Shown one piece after another: positions 36,300 through 51,663 of a stretch of 64,000 bases of DNA. The stretch spans positions 496,001 through 560,000 of the forward strand of contig JAKZZE010000018.1 in NCBI GenBank assembly GCA_024220505.1, read 5' to 3'. Made by a program: the position numbers and the translations under genes. Every line of letters begins with the position of its first letter. The stretch's first letter is position 1. The DNA comes from Rhizopus arrhizus (taxonomy: Eukaryota > Mucoromycota > Mucoromycetes > Mucorales > Rhizopodaceae). A model generated the notes under the pieces. It had not been told where the DNA came from and ran no database searches. It saw only the letters and a list, made by a program, of their open reading frames with translations.

Positions 36300-39054
36300 T
36301 TAATTTTTTAGCCAAGGATGTGCCAGTACTTTATGAATATCAATACGTTTCTCTACATCCCTTTCGAGCATTTTACGTATGAGATCTACTGAATCTATAT
36401 ATAAAAATGGTCTAATGAGAGAAGAAGAAGGTAAATGTCGTATTTCATTTACCATTTGACAACACAAAGGGAATTCTCAATTCTCGACTCATAATCTCAT
36501 CAATATCATAAAATGGATTCTCACGATAAATCAAGGTAAACAGTAAAATACCTAAAGCCCAAACATCTTGCGGTTTACCCGAATAAGTCTGTCCCTGCAA
36601 TATCTCGGGTGCAGCATAATCCAATGTCCCCACAAAATTCTCATATTTTTTACAATGTTTTAGATAGGCTGCGCTACCAAAGTCTATCAATTGAACATTC
36701 AACTCCTTATCCAACACTACGTTTTCGTCCTTGATGTCTCGATGAACGATTCGATGGCTGTGTAAATGTTGAACGGCCAGAGCCAATTGCTTGAATATCT
36801 TGCGTACGTTTGATTCATCCACACGTTCATTGTATTCGATATAGTCAAATAAGTCCATTGTTTCATGGTATTCCATCACAATATAATAGTGATCGTCGTC
36901 TTCAAAATAGTCGACTATAAACAGTGAGCATAAGTACGACATTATATAATTCAACTTACGCATATCGCTTATATTCTTGTGAGGTATTTTCTTCAATGTA
37001 TGTAATATATGTATCTCAGTAGGTATATTTCCAAGCATCTGATCTCTCGTCCAACATTCAACCAAGATGCGTGATTTTATAACATATTTAATAACTACTT
37101 TTTTCTACGTGTAAACCATAAAATTAACATTCCCAATTTAACTACCAAAAAAAAAAAAAAAAAAAAAAAAAATACCTGTTCAGGATCATCTTTCTTTGTG
37201 GCTATTTTAACTAAACCATATGCACCTTGACCTAGTTCACTTAAAATGACATAATCCTCAATGCGCACTGCATTCAGCTTCTGAGCAGAATACAGTTTCT
37301 CATTCTTTGTTCTATGCTTTGTAAGAGTGAACAGTTGATTGGGTGGAAGAGAGAACGAGATTAGATGCTGGTGGCCATATCTTTTGAAGGTTAATTCTCT
37401 ATCAAAGGATATCCAAAGAGCATACGATTCTTTTTCTTCCACTAATTTCAGTTGAAGCTGTATCTCAAAGGGTGACCCATCCCGATGCAAACCAATTAAG
37501 AGAGGTAAAGGTTGACTGTTAGGCATAAGAGTCAATAGTCGCGATCGATCACTGTCGAACTTGAGCTGGTCCACTAACTGTCTACATATGGCATTGTTAA
37601 TGACAAATCCTTGTTGAAGTAAATCATCCCTTTTCAAGTTGTGAAAGAGGGTTGGGAACTGAGGTAAAAGATCGGCAATATTCTTTTGAAGCACAAGCTC
37701 ATCTTGACAGTAACCAAAAAGATATTTTATAAAGGATTGATTACAGCCTTCGATCACACCATCTTGTCGGACGTTTACTAGACCAGAGATGACTGGTATG
37801 GATGTAATTTGGACCGTGGAATCATTGTTTAGTAATCGAACAATGATTGGGAAACGAGCACCCTTGATGGTTTCACTGCCAAAGAATCGAAGTTGACGTA
37901 TGTCATCTTTCCAGTTCACAAGGGATAATAAAGGAATAAGCTTTGTCAGAGGTACATTTAAGATGTCAGCTGCATCATAACCATAAAGGTCCTTTAGACC
38001 ATCTTCATCTAGTACACTGCATATGACCGCCTAAAATATAAAAGTTTAACTAAAGATTACAGGCCAAAAACGCATAAAGAGATGTAAACCTTTTCATTCA
38101 CTTGCAAAGTCACTGTGCTCTCATAAACTGCTTCAAATATCCAAATAAATACCGAGACTCCAGCCTCATTTTTTTTCTCTTTTAACCACAAAGAAGTAGA
38201 TGACTTGGTTCCATCCAGTTTTATGATTGGAATCTATTATAAAAAATATAAAAATATATTCTTTTTTTTTTGTTTTTATTTTTGCCTTACAATATCACCG
38301 CAAATAATGACTGTACCATCATCTGCATTAATAGAGTCATTACTTTTTTGCATTACCGTCTTTCTTTGTTTCACAATAGTTGAGTTTAGCCGGTTTTGGT
38401 AAGACGGATCAATTAGGTCCATAATGACTTGTTTACCAATGAGTTGATCTTGTTGATAATTTTCATGACCTACCAATACGTCGCTGGCAGTGCTATTTGT
38501 AATAATAATTTTGAAATCATCAAGGGTTGTTAAAATAGCTTGCTTTGGCTGCTGTTTTAATCTATTGTGTAAATGTGGCACATAGATTTCCTCGTCTTCA
38601 TATTCTTCATCTTCTTCTTGCTCAGAAGGTATAAGAGTGCTGTTGGTATCTATACTGCTGCTACTGCTACCACTACTACTAAGACTGTCGGAAGATGAGA
38701 TTAAGGTAGAAGAGGAAGATGGATGACGTAAAGAGAGAGTATAAAAATAAGAAGGTAAGGTTTTTCTTCTTGACGAAGATTGTATCATAGTGATAGATGC
38801 TGTATTATTTGTTTTGAATTTATTATTTTTTCTTCTGAAATCTTGTTGCTGTGATGTTTCATATAATTTGTTACTTTTGAATATTGAAAAATAAGCTGAA
38901 GGTTGTAAAGAGTATAGTACCTCTGGTGTAAATTTAATAATTTCATGTCCTTTTGAATCTTCTTGACTGTATTATTGTTATTCTTGTATGTATATTAATA
39001 ATAAATTTAAATTTACCGAGACAACTGATTGACTTGATTTATTGAAGTTTTCAT
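36300..39054 (-). CDS. PAS-domain serine/threonine kinase (PASK/PSK family)
   Basis: Nutrient-sensing kinase that in yeast directs glucose toward cell-wall glucan and regulates translation and glycogen. Exons: 39017-39054, 38291-38966, 38090-38233, 37176-38030, 36960-37104, 36453-36914, 36300-36394; 2415 nt, 804 residues. Ser-rich N-terminal region (DSLSSSGSSSSSIDTN), a PAS module from about QAILTTLDDFKIIITNSTAS through DLIDPSYQNRL, a second PAS-like segment (SGLVNVRQDGVIEGCNQSFI), then the kinase. Kinase motifs: glycine loop GQGAYGLVK, VVIKYVIKSR with the Lys, HRDIKDENVVLD (about residue 674), IDFGSAAYL, GTLDYAAPEI, and HPWLKN at the end. The intron before exon 5 (37105-37175) contains 26 A on the plus strand. 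The first exon found upstream of an internal ATG (38788) extends the frame by about 70 residues. Confidence 0.92.
37147..37172 (+). repeat. 26-bp poly(A) tract inside a PAS kinase intron
   Basis: Twenty-six A on the plus strand, read as poly(U) in the pre-mRNA immediately downstream of the 5' splice site (donor GTATTT). A second example in this window of a homopolymer dominating an intron. Confidence 0.9.
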
Positions 39055-39269
39055 TTTAAATTTTACGAGAAAAAGCAAAAAAGAAAAAGAAAAAGAAAAA
39101 AAAGAAAACAGTTCCTTACTCTCCTATCTTTATCACTTTGTCTCTCTCTCTCTCTCTCTCTTTCTTTTTTTTTTACAAGCCAAAAAAAAAAAGAAACATT
39201 TTCCCAAATAGGGACCTGTGGTTCATCTTTATTGGTGACAGGTTTGATGTAAAATTACACAAAAAGGGA

Positions 39270-40549
39270 TTAACTAATAATATGTTTTTTCTCGAATTCA
39301 ATCATATATTCAATCAGTGTATCAACATCTTCTTCAGGTAATGCATTATAGATAGAAGCACGAACACCACCTATTTAAAGTTAATTAGATGATAAATAGG
39401 CAATAATAATAAATAACTTACCAACTGAACGATGTCCTTTTAATTGTTGCATGTTCCTTTCTTCTGCTCCTTTTAAAAATTCTTTTTCTAATTCTTCGTT
39501 GGCTAATCTAAATACAACGTTCATATGACTTCTACAGTTGACTTCTACCGGAGTTGTATATAACTCGGAATTATCAATGACCTTGTAGAGTTTATCCGCC
39601 TTGCGCTTATTCACTTCGGCAATCGCTTTCAATCCTCCCTTTTCTAATAACCATTCAAGAGTTAAGCCGACCATATAAATAGCAAAAGTAGGTGGTGTAT
39701 TATACATCGAATCATTATCAGCTGCTGTCTTGAAGTCAAGCATCAAAGGTCGAATGGGTCCAACGTTAAGATCGACCAAGAGATCATTACGAACCACTAC
39801 GATGGTCACACCAGCAGGACCTAGATTCTTTTGAGCTCCACCGTATACAACACCAAATTTGGCAACATCGATGGGTCGAGATAAGAAGTTACTGGATACA
39901 TCTGTCACAAGAGGCACAGAGGGATCGACTGGAGGAACAGATTGGAATTCAACACCGTGCACAGTCTCATTATCACAATAATAGACATAGGCCACATTAT
40001 GTTTTTTAGGATCCGTCAATTGCCACTCAGAGGCATCAGGAATCGCACCAAATTTACCATTGGCCTTCTTTACATCCAAGGCTCGATTCACACGTACAGG
40101 ATTGCCGATCACAGTAGGTACCAAACGCTCTGCTTCCTGGGCAGCCTTGCTAGACCATGCACCAGTCACGATGTAATCCACCACAATTTCCTCACCCTCT
40201 CGGCCAGCCTTTCTTAATTCTTCCTGTTTGGCAGCTATCAAGTTATAAAACACGCTAGCAAATTCTGTGGTGGCACCACCTTGCATGAAAAGGATGGAGT
40301 AGTTGGAAGGGATGTTCATTAACTGAATCAAATCAGACTTTGTCTTTTCCAAAATAGCACCAAAGGCTTTGGAACGGTGAGATAATTCCATAACACACAT
40401 ACCAGTGCCATTGATGTCAAGAAATTCTGACTGTGCTTTTACTAAAACTTCTCGAGGACTATTTATATTTGTTATTTATGAAATGAAGCAAAATTAGGCT
40501 CTTACATTTTAGCTGGACCAGCACCAAAGTTGAGGACGTGTTTAGACAT
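39270..40549 (-). CDS. SER1: Phosphoserine aminotransferase
   Basis: PLP-dependent transamination of 3-phosphohydroxypyruvate to phosphoserine in serine synthesis. Exons on the minus strand: 40506-40549, 39422-40458, 39270-39370; 1182 nt, 393 residues. MSKHVLNFGAGPAKIPREVL at the start, ELSHRSKAFGAI, LFMQGGATTEFASVFYNLI, VTDVSSNFLSRPID, and the PLP-lysine block GGAQKNLGPAGVTIVVV, then YNTPPTFAIYMVGLTLEWL and LKGHRSVGGVRASIYNALP at the C-terminus. Full family length. Introns of 47 and 51 nt. Its start codon is 183 bp from that of the divergent PPR gene. Confidence 0.96.
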
Positions 40550-40732
40550 TTTTTTATAATGAAAGAAAAGGATATATTTGAAACTCTTTTTTATAATTTG
40601 ATTTAACAATCAAAATGACTCAGAAAGATGAAAAAAGTCAACTAGGATGTTCAAACTCAGCTTACATGCACACCCTTTTTTTCAATTTAATTTTTGAATT
40701 GTATTTTTTTTTGTCTTTACGTCACTTACATT

Positions 40733-41866
40733 ATGCTTCGTCGAATTACTTGTTTAAAAAAACCCTGTTTACATCAATCAACTGCGAGATTCAGTAGTAG
40801 AGCAAGTAATTGGTTTACCCGCTTTCTTACACCAAAAGAAGAAAAACAACTTTATTTAGGCATTACGAGTTCATTTCGTGAAAAGTTGATTGAACAAGGT
40901 AACAAAAGCACACAACATTACAGCAACATTATTGAACATGCCATATTTGCACGTCCAACAACCACAACAACATCCCTTTTGGAACAGTTTACAAAAGCAA
41001 TCGATGCAGCTGGCAAAGATGTGACGAAATTACAACAAATTGAGAAGGAAATGTACCTTGAGCATATCAAGACAGCCACCTTGTATAATCGTCTGATACG
41101 TTCTTACATTGCCAGTGATGCTTTATCACTAGCAGAAAGCCTTGTAGAAAAACTTGACTCTCGAGGCATCTTTGCAACCACACGAACATTCACTTATCTC
41201 ATACAAGCCTATTTAAAACAAGGCGACCTTGATAAGGCCAAAGTAGCAGTGGGACAAATGAAAGATTTAAATCTACTCAGGTTGAGACACGGATTCGATT
41301 GCAGTGTGATGCTCAAGTTTTATGAAGTCTGCGGAGACTCGCATGCGATTGAATTTTTATGGCGTGATGTGATGTTGCATGCAAATACCATTCGACCTGG
41401 TCTTGGATTATATACTCAGTATTTGGAGCATTTATTAGCTCATCAGCATCCACTTAAAGCATTAGTAAAAGAATATCTTGGTAGACAAGACAAATCATCA
41501 TTTAACCAGCATCAATATACCATTTGGATGAACGCTGTGAAAAGGTTGCTATCCACGGACGATCTTCAAGAGGCAGAACATTTGTTGCTTCATTTGATTA
41601 AAAGTGCTCCATCGAAATCAGTCGTATCTGATCAAAATGTGAAGAAGTGTATGCAAAGCATATTATCACATTATCTCAAGCATGGTCAAGACTTGAAATC
41701 CTTGGCGCTTTATTATCGTGCAAGAAAGATGGCCGCACCAGATCAAATGTTTGAACCCCACATACTCCAACAGATTGAAGGAATATTAGAAAAAGTAGAA
41801 CAAGATACATGTAATGAAGACCATCGAGCAATGCTAGAAGAATTTGCACGGCCTCTAAAACTTTAA
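40733..41866 (+). CDS. Mitochondrial pentatricopeptide-repeat protein
   Basis: Single-exon gene, 377 residues. The ATG at 40733 gives MLRRITCLKKPCLHQSTARF, an Arg-rich presequence; the frame is open further upstream but without a good start. Helical hairpin repeats of PPR type, for instance LYNRLIRSYIASDALSLAES, TRTFTYLIQAYLKQGDLDKA and HQYTIWMNAVKRLLSTDDL, spaced about 35 residues. PPR proteins bind organelle RNA and act in processing or translation; the target cannot be told from sequence. Intronless, unlike most neighbours. No clear orthologue assigned. Confidence 0.78.
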   Translation: MLRRITCLKKPCLHQSTARFSSRASNWFTRFLTPKEEKQLYLGITSSFREKLIEQGNKSTQHYSNIIEHAIFARPTTTTTSLLEQFTKAIDAAGKDVTKLQQIEKEMYLEHIKTATLYNRLIRSYIASDALSLAESLVEKLDSRGIFATTRTFTYLIQAYLKQGDLDKAKVAVGQMKDLNLLRLRHGFDCSVMLKFYEVCGDSHAIEFLWRDVMLHANTIRPGLGLYTQYLEHLLAHQHPLKALVKEYLGRQDKSSFNQHQYTIWMNAVKRLLSTDDLQEAEHLLLHLIKSAPSKSVVSDQNVKKCMQSILSHYLKHGQDLKSLALYYRARKMAAPDQMFEPHILQQIEGILEKVEQDTCNEDHRAMLEEFARPLKL

Positions 41867-42108
41867 TAAAAGGAATACATGCTTTCTTGTAGCAAATGAG
41901 ACTGAAAAACAATATTTATTTTCTTACTAAACCCTTTTTAAAGTATGATTGTTAAACAAGTAACTGTAAGACCTTGGGAATTTTTTTTCTAGTGCGATTG
42001 GTGACTTGCTTAATTGCATTAAACGCCTGTTCGCCGTAAACTTTCCCACGCTTAAAAGTATATTTTGACGTTCCTTTTGTTTACTCTTCCTTCCTTCTTC
42101 TTTAAAAT

Positions 42109-44582
42109 ATGTCTATCGTGTCCGAGAATTCTTTGTCAACTGAGGCAACATGCCTTTGGAAGCCTCTTCATCCTGAAAATACTCATATGGAGAAGTTTCG
42201 TCTTCTTATGCAAACAAAATATACGAATGCTAAATTGGGTAAATTCATTTTTTCTTTAAATCATCGAAAAGTGACTGACAGCTTAACTTAGACAATTATA
42301 GTGACCTTTTATCCTGGTCTGTTGATAACTCTGAAGTATTTTGGAGTGAAGTCTGGGATTATACTCATATCGTGAGTGTTACAAAAGGAGATGAAATACT
42401 AGATCGTTCTGTGCCAATGGATGCGATTCCAGAATGGTTTAAAGGTTCTCGTCTTAACTTTGCAGAGAATTTATTATGTTGTAAAAGTAAAGATAAAACT
42501 GCGATTATTGAAACTGGTAAATAATGAAACACAATGTGGTTATCTGAAAAATAAAATTGCATAATCCTTGTTAGGTGAATCCCGTGATAAGCGCTTGATT
42601 AGTTATGCAGAATTGTATGAGGGCGTTTTGAAATTCTCTGAAGCTTTAAAGAACGCAGGTATTAGAAAAGGTGACCGAGTGGCTGCGTACATACCCAATT
42701 GTACTGAAGCAGTCATTGCTATGTTGGCTACTACTAGCATTGGTGCTATTTGGAGGTATGTACAAAAAAAAAGGGAGGAGAGAGATGAGAAAGTATATTG
42801 ATAGGCTGTATACATAGTTCTACCTCTCCTGATTTTGGAGCTACGGTAAAGTTATATTTGTGTTTGTATAAGGCACATAATAATGACGATTCTTTCTTTT
42901 AGGGCGTACTTGATAGATTCACACAAATCAAGCCTAAAGTGTTGATTTCTGTAAATAAAGTGATTTATAATGGGAAGACATTAGATCATTTATCTAAGCT
43001 TGACTCTGTGGTTAAAGGTAATACAAATACTTGAGCGATAAGCGATACCAACTGTTTCTCTTAGGTCTTTCCTGCCTTGAAAAAGTAATAATCGTTCCTT
43101 ATGTCGGTCAATTAACAAGAGAAGAGCTGAATGAAATCCCGTTAAGTGTCACTTGGGACGATTTCATACACAGCGTTCCTAGCCAGAATTTGCCAAATGA
43201 AATTCAATTTGAACAATTGCCGTTTAATCATCCTGCCTTCATCTTATTTAGCTCAGGCACAACGGGCTTGCCTAAATGTATCGTTCATTCTGGTGCAGGT
43301 CTCTTGCTTCAGATCAAGAAAGAGCATATCATTCACGGTAACATGGGTCCAGACGATGTTTTCTTTTATTACACTACGACTGGTTGGATGATGTGGAATT
43401 GGTTGGTGACAGCTCTTAGTGTAGGCTGTACCATTGTTCTTTGGGATGGCAGTCCTTTCAAGCCTGCTCCCATTTCTTTATGGAAACTTGTGGATGAATT
43501 AAAGTAGGCTACCGAAAAAAAAAGAAAATATTCTTTTTTTGCCTTACATTTGCATAGGATTACTTACTTTGGTACTTCTGCAAAATATATTCAGTCATTG
43601 CAAGAAGCAAAAGTTTATCCCAGTAAGTTTTTTATAAACGAAACAGGAACATGAACTGACCCTTGTTTTTTTTTAATTAAAGAGGATTTATGCCAGCTTT
43701 ATTCACTGAAAGCTATTTATTCTACTGGATCACCCCTAAAGCCTGAAAGTTTTGACTTTGTTTATCAGCACATCAAAAGCGATATCATGTTGGGTAGTAT
43801 CACGGGTGGTACCGATATTTGCTCGCTTTTTGCCGGACAAAATGCTGCTCTTCCTGTCTATCGAGGTGAGATTCAATGTATCTGTCTTGGAATGAACATT
43901 CAAGCTTGGGCCGACAATAATAAACCAGTGTATGCCCAAGCTGGTGATCTAGTCTGTGTCACGCCTTTCCCTTGTATGCCTTTGGAAATGTACGGCGATA
44001 GTCCAGAAAGATCAAAATACAAGAGCGCGTACTTTGATGTGTATCCTAACGTATGGTATCATGGAGACTATGTGTGGATTAATCCAAAGACAGGTGGTGT
44101 TGTTATGCTCGGTCGATCAGATGGTACCTTGAATCCAAGTGGTGTTCGATTTGGAAGTGCTGAGATATACAACATCGTAGATCGATTCAATGAAGAAGGC
44201 ATAGAGGACTCGTTGTGTGTTGGACAAAAGATCAAGAATGAGGATGATGAGCGTGTTGTATTGTTCCTCAAAATGAAAAATGGCACTTCTTTGACAGAAG
44301 ACTTGATCAAGAAGATCAAGGTGACCATTAGAACTGAATTGAGTCCAAGACATGTGCCTTTTTTTATTCTTCCTATTGCTGAGATTCCAGTAAGTTTGAT
44401 TATCATTTACAAATATGAAATGTTTCTTATTCTCTTTATTCTTTTAGTACACAATCAACGGTAAAAAAGTAGAGGTTGCGGTTAAAAAGATTCTTTCTGG
44501 AAAAAAGGTAACAGCTACCGGTACATTGATCAATCCCGAAAGTTTAGATTTTTACTACAATATCCCCGAATTAATACAGTAA
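42109..44582 (+). CDS. AACS: Acetoacetyl-CoA synthetase
   Basis: Cytosolic ATP-dependent activation of acetoacetate to acetoacetyl-CoA, feeding sterol and lipid synthesis from ketone bodies or Leu breakdown. Nine exons: 42109-42238, 42292-42516, 42575-42755, 42818-42845, 42903-43017, 43065-43503, 43558-43622, 43683-44389, 44448-44582; 2025 nt, 674 residues in unbroken frame. N-terminal ACAS-type block ([27 protein letters not shown]). Adenylation motifs: [31 protein letters not shown] (about residue 288), [67 protein letters not shown] (about residue 540), and the catalytic Lys block [16 protein letters not shown]. The threonine-glycine-glycine-threonine motif ITGGTDI distinguishes it from acetyl-CoA synthetase. 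Confidence 0.95.
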
Positions 44583-45072
44583 TTGTGCTACAGCCTGTTT
44601 GTAAAACCGTAAATCTGGTAAACTTTGTGTCTTTTTAACTTTTTTATCATAAAATTTGATTATGAAATAAATAAAAATATACGCATAGAATATCTGCTTA
44701 GCTCAATTTAATGCCTCATACTTTACTATATTTCGTGAAAAGGGGCTGTTTAAAGTTTTTTCATTTAGTTTTTTAATTAATTGTATAAACATACTTATTA
44801 TAAGAAATTTACAATAAAAAATTAGTAAAAAAAAAAGAAGAATTCGAAGATTATTAGATACCTTTGCTTTTTTTTTTTTTAAAGGTTTTTATTTATTGCT
44901 CCGCGTTACCCACCTTTGCTTTTTCAACACTATGTAAGACGTGGTTTCAGCTTATGACAAGACATTTGAACTCAGTTGTGACACATATGGCAAATACTGT
45001 TTTGATTTGGCAGATGTAGTCCTTTCGCTTAGCTTTTTTTTCATCTTTTTTCTTTCTTCTTTTAAAGCAAAA
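44583..45072. other. Intergenic, about 0.5 kb
   Basis: AT-rich with T12 near 44869 and A10 near 44828. No gene seen. The stretch 44941-45072 is open in the MFS frame but lies upstream of the better-placed ATG. Confidence 0.45.
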
Positions 45073-46909
45073 ATGGAACATGGGCGAATAGCAGAAGATG
45101 AGATAGAATTGTTGCCTTATGAAAATGATGAAACTCACGATAACGAAAGTGAACGCATCGTATTGAAGCCATCTCCATGGTACATCATTATCCCAATGTT
45201 CGCTATTACCTTCGCATATGGGTACACTGAGTAAAATAAATAAATGTAATGTTATTGACCTGTTTTTTGATTCTAGATTAGTCATGATTCCCATATATGA
45301 TGTTCTTACAACCGTTTTTTGTTACAAGTAAAGAAAGGATTTCATGATTTGATACAACATCAAATTTACTTGATAAAATTTTTAGGTACTATAAAGAACA
45401 ATCAATAAACGGTTCAAACATTCCGGAAGACCAATGCCACATTCCCGAAATTCAGTCCATGATTTCCAATTATCTTGTCCTTAATATGCTCTTGAGCTAT
45501 ATAGCTAGTAAGAAAAAAAACAGCTTCTCAACTTAAAAATGACGTTATAAACATATATCATTGTTAGCTCTCTTGATGGCAAATTATTATGGTGGTTTGT
45601 CAGACCGTAAAGGACGTCGAATTGTCATGAAAGTTTCAATGGTTGGTGGTATCATCACATTTACCTGTGCCGTCTTTATCCTAAAGTTTCATACCACGTT
45701 GAATGCTTACGTGCTACTTATTATACCTGCTATTCGTGGATTACTGGCTAATGAAACTATATTGTTTTCTACTGCTAATGCCTACCTTTCTGATTGTACT
45801 GCAGCAGAGAACAGGTAAGAAAAAGTTTTTCTCTTGGCTCCGCCAAGATTTTCTAACAAGCATTTTAAAACAGAACGTTAGCATTTGGTCGTATGATTGC
45901 TGCCATCCATTTGGGAACTACTTTGGGTAAATTTTACAGAAAAGCTCCATGTTCTTATCTTCTTATAAATCTCTAGGACCCTTTTTTAGTTCGTTTTTAA
46001 TCAAGCAAACGGGAACGATTGCCAGTATTTTCTATCTGGCCATTCTTATTCACATTTGTTTCCTTCTTTATATCACCTTTGTATTACCAGAATCTAATGA
46101 TATTAGCGAATACAAGGAAAAACCAAAGCAAACAATTTTGCAACGAATGAACATTTTCTCTGCTTTTAGTATTTTTTATCGTACACCTTCAAAATATGCC
46201 AATCGGTGGGCCCTTCTGTTTCTGGCCATCATTCATTTCATGACTACCATGTCTGATGCAGCTCCGACGATGCTTTATGCCATGTTACGGTTTGGTTGGA
46301 CCTCATACGAAGGTGGATTTTTCACCAGTGCTCGTTCCTTTACCTCTTTGCTTGTTCTGCTTGCTGTTCTTCCTATCATTTCAAAGCTGTTCCACAAGCT
46401 AACATCCAAAAAACAATACGAGATCTGTTTGGATTCATCTATAGGTTATAAGAAGGAGACTTTCCAGATGATCACATTAGACATCGGATTGACTCGGGTA
46501 GGTTTTATCATTAATACAATTGCTTTTGTTATCTTTGGTCTTGCTACTACACCTACAGCTTTCACTATGGCTGCAATATTACAAGCACTATCATCCGTTG
46601 CGTCTCCTTCTTTTCGTTCTCTCATGACGGCCTTGGTTGATCCTTCTCAATTGGGAGAGCTTTGGGGAGCCATAACCGTAGTAGAGACCTGTTCAAGTAA
46701 GAAAAGAAAGGACGTGTATCTTTTATTTTGCAACTAAGTAATTTTTTTTTTTTTGTATAGCTATTATATCAAATTTTATGATGAATTCTATTTATAGTGC
46801 CACTGTTTCCAGTATGCCTAACTTAGTTTTTTTTATATGCGCTGGTATCTCGACCATTTCATTGTTACTAGCCTTCTTTATTTATCCAACAGAAAGGATT
46901 TCTGACTAA
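45073..46909 (+). CDS. Major facilitator superfamily transporter
   Basis: Twelve-span type transporter, 496 residues. Exons: 45073-45221, 45277-45327, 45386-45507, 45568-45814, 45874-45926, 45977-46696, 46761-46909, all joins in frame. The N-terminal acidic cytosolic region (DEIELLPYENDETH) precedes the first span (WYIIIPMFAITFAYGLVMIP). MFS motif A between spans 2 and 3: GGLSDRKGRRIVMK. Span 4-5 motif-like stretch RTLAFGRMIAAIHLGTTLGP with G-x3-G-P as in tetracycline/HIAT1-type symporters. A central loop (ESNDISEYKEKPKQTILQRM) separates halves. Best resembles the fungal tetracycline-resistance-like or solute:proton symporter group; substrate unknown. Seven exons with six introns is typical of its neighbours. 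Confidence 0.85.
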
Positions 46910-47466
46910 AAGAGGGAACCCTTTTAGGTTCTTTTATATCCCTTAATTTTAATATGTACTTGAATATGTAGAAACCCATATTTTTATAAACAATGAAGTA
47001 ACAGATAACTCTTACACAGAGATATGAAAAAGGATTAAACATCTTTATATGTTTAAACAATGAAGACATTCATGAATTTCTTTTACATGCTGTTTATAAT
47101 TGAACTGAATTTATTTTGAGTCCAATTACCTGTGTTCGTGCTATTCATAACTTTCCTCTTGATGCTCCAACTATAGTGTTTGGTTATTATTGGGTACTGT
47201 ATTCGTAGAATCCTGCTCATTCTTGCTATATATATATCTGATATTGGGTTGCTCTCGTACAAAAACAGGGACAATGAGGTGAACAGTAAGGATGGCGTCA
47301 TATTAACTTTGATTTATGTCCTTATATAATTAAACTATAATGCTTTTAGCTATAAAAACTTAGCAAACCAAGCAAATACAACAACAATTTCAATAAAGTA
47401 GTAACATATAAACTGCAAAAAAAAAAACAGCGCACTATTTTATTACAAACTATACATAATTTACAT
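46910..47466. other. Intergenic between convergent genes, about 0.56 kb
   Basis: No gene supported. A 72-codon minus-strand open frame (47083-47301) has no recognisable content and no splice context; two others are AT-driven. Confidence 0.4.
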
Positions 47467-47768
47467 TTATGGAAGTAAAAGTCCTCCTTTATACTTGGCA
47501 TAACCCAAGACAACAAACGCACCAACAATGAAGCCTACATTTAAAATGACTGAGTGACAGTTCTTTATGAAGTAGCAAATCGCTTACCTTGATAAAAACC
47601 AATAGCTGAAGGAGAGGTTAAGTAAGTTTGAGCTTCTTCAACTTTTGGTTGTGTTCTTTTCTTGAGGTCTTCATATTCTGCACGAAGTTTATCTAATTCT
47701 TCTTTAGTATTAATAGCTGTCTTATCGATAGCTTCATTCGCTTTTTGTTCATTGGCTCTAGCAGACAT
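47467..47768 (-). CDS. Small single-span membrane protein, 82 residues
   Basis: Exons on the minus strand 47588-47768 and 47467-47534 (intron 53 nt), 249 nt. A charged helical N-terminal part (NEQKANEAIDKTAINTKEEL) is followed by PKVEEAQTYLTSPSAIGFYQ and, after the splice, a hydrophobic segment GFIVGAFVVLGYAKYKGG near the C-terminus, resembling tail-anchored or mitochondrial outer-membrane OM14/ATP-synthase accessory proteins. I cannot assign a family. If the intron is retained, the frame ends seven codons later with KRFATS and the membrane span is lost. Start ATG at 47768 is the only good choice. Confidence 0.65.
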
Positions 47769-47967
47769 GTCTTTATTGATTAATGAAACAAAATAAAAAG
47801 CGATACAATATCCTTTTTATACACAATAAGGGACTAGTAGTAAGCCTGCATAATTATGATGTCAATTAACATTGTGATATCATTGCGTATTGTGTCACAA
47901 TTGTCCTTTCTGTCCTCTTTATAGATAATAGAATGAAAAAAGAAGAAGAATGGGTTGTTTATAAACA

Positions 47968-48639
47968 TCAATCCATATCATAGTCAAGTTTATTAATTCC
48001 AAATACTCGAACTCGATGCATCATAGGTAATTTCGCAACTAAAACAACTAAAAGTGCTGTAAAATTGATACCAAAAAGAAAAACGTCATAGTGTGTATAA
48101 TGTGTGCTTAATAAAAACCTATATTGATTTGTTGTTAGCCTTCTTTTTCTTCTCTTTTCTTTTCTTTTTAACTTACAAAACAATAGGCACAGCAGTTAAG
48201 AATTTACGAGTTGCTGTGAACTGAACACCGCCGTCAATTTGTTCCCATAGTGTCAGTCCGTCATATGCTCCTTGATTATTTTCAAATGGAATACCCTGGA
48301 CCCAATGAAACATAATATAATGACCCTATATAGTTGTGCTATCAGTACAAGTAAGCGAAAAAAAATACTGTTGTCACATACACAATTAAAAGCAAGGTTT
48401 GTTAACGTCCAGCTTGCTTCCGGTGTTATAAAAGGTATAAGTGTAAATAAAGCTTTCAGTACAACTATAACACAGATGGTAGTAAGCCATGCACCTATAA
48501 TCTAAACGTTAATCTAATATAATCTCATTATTTATTATGTAATCTAACCTTTGTAATTGACCCAAGATGAATTAAAGTTTGGCATTGAACTTTGGTCAAG
48601 GACCGCAGTATATGCTTTCTTTTCATTTAATGAAGACAT
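47968..48639 (-). CDS. ORM1: ORM/ORMDL sphingolipid regulator
   Basis: ER membrane regulator that restrains serine palmitoyltransferase when sphingolipids are abundant. Exons on the minus strand 48549-48639, 48382-48494, 48177-48325, 47968-48118; 504 nt, 167 residues. Conserved sequence in order: [100 protein letters not shown] and [18 protein letters not shown]. The N-terminus before the first span has Ser and Tyr residues ([18 protein letters not shown]), where yeast Orm proteins are phosphorylated by Ypk1. A short DYDMD tail extends beyond animal ORMDL. Confidence 0.95.
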
Positions 48640-51594
<2,955 letters not shown>

Positions 51595-51663
51595 AAATTG
51601 ATAAAACATACAAAGGAAATAAAAACTTTATTTTAAATACGTTTAAGATACAGCAAACGTTTG

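Noticed and set aside
47083..47301. 72-codon minus-strand frame
   Set aside because: No homology features; lies in a spacer between convergent genes.
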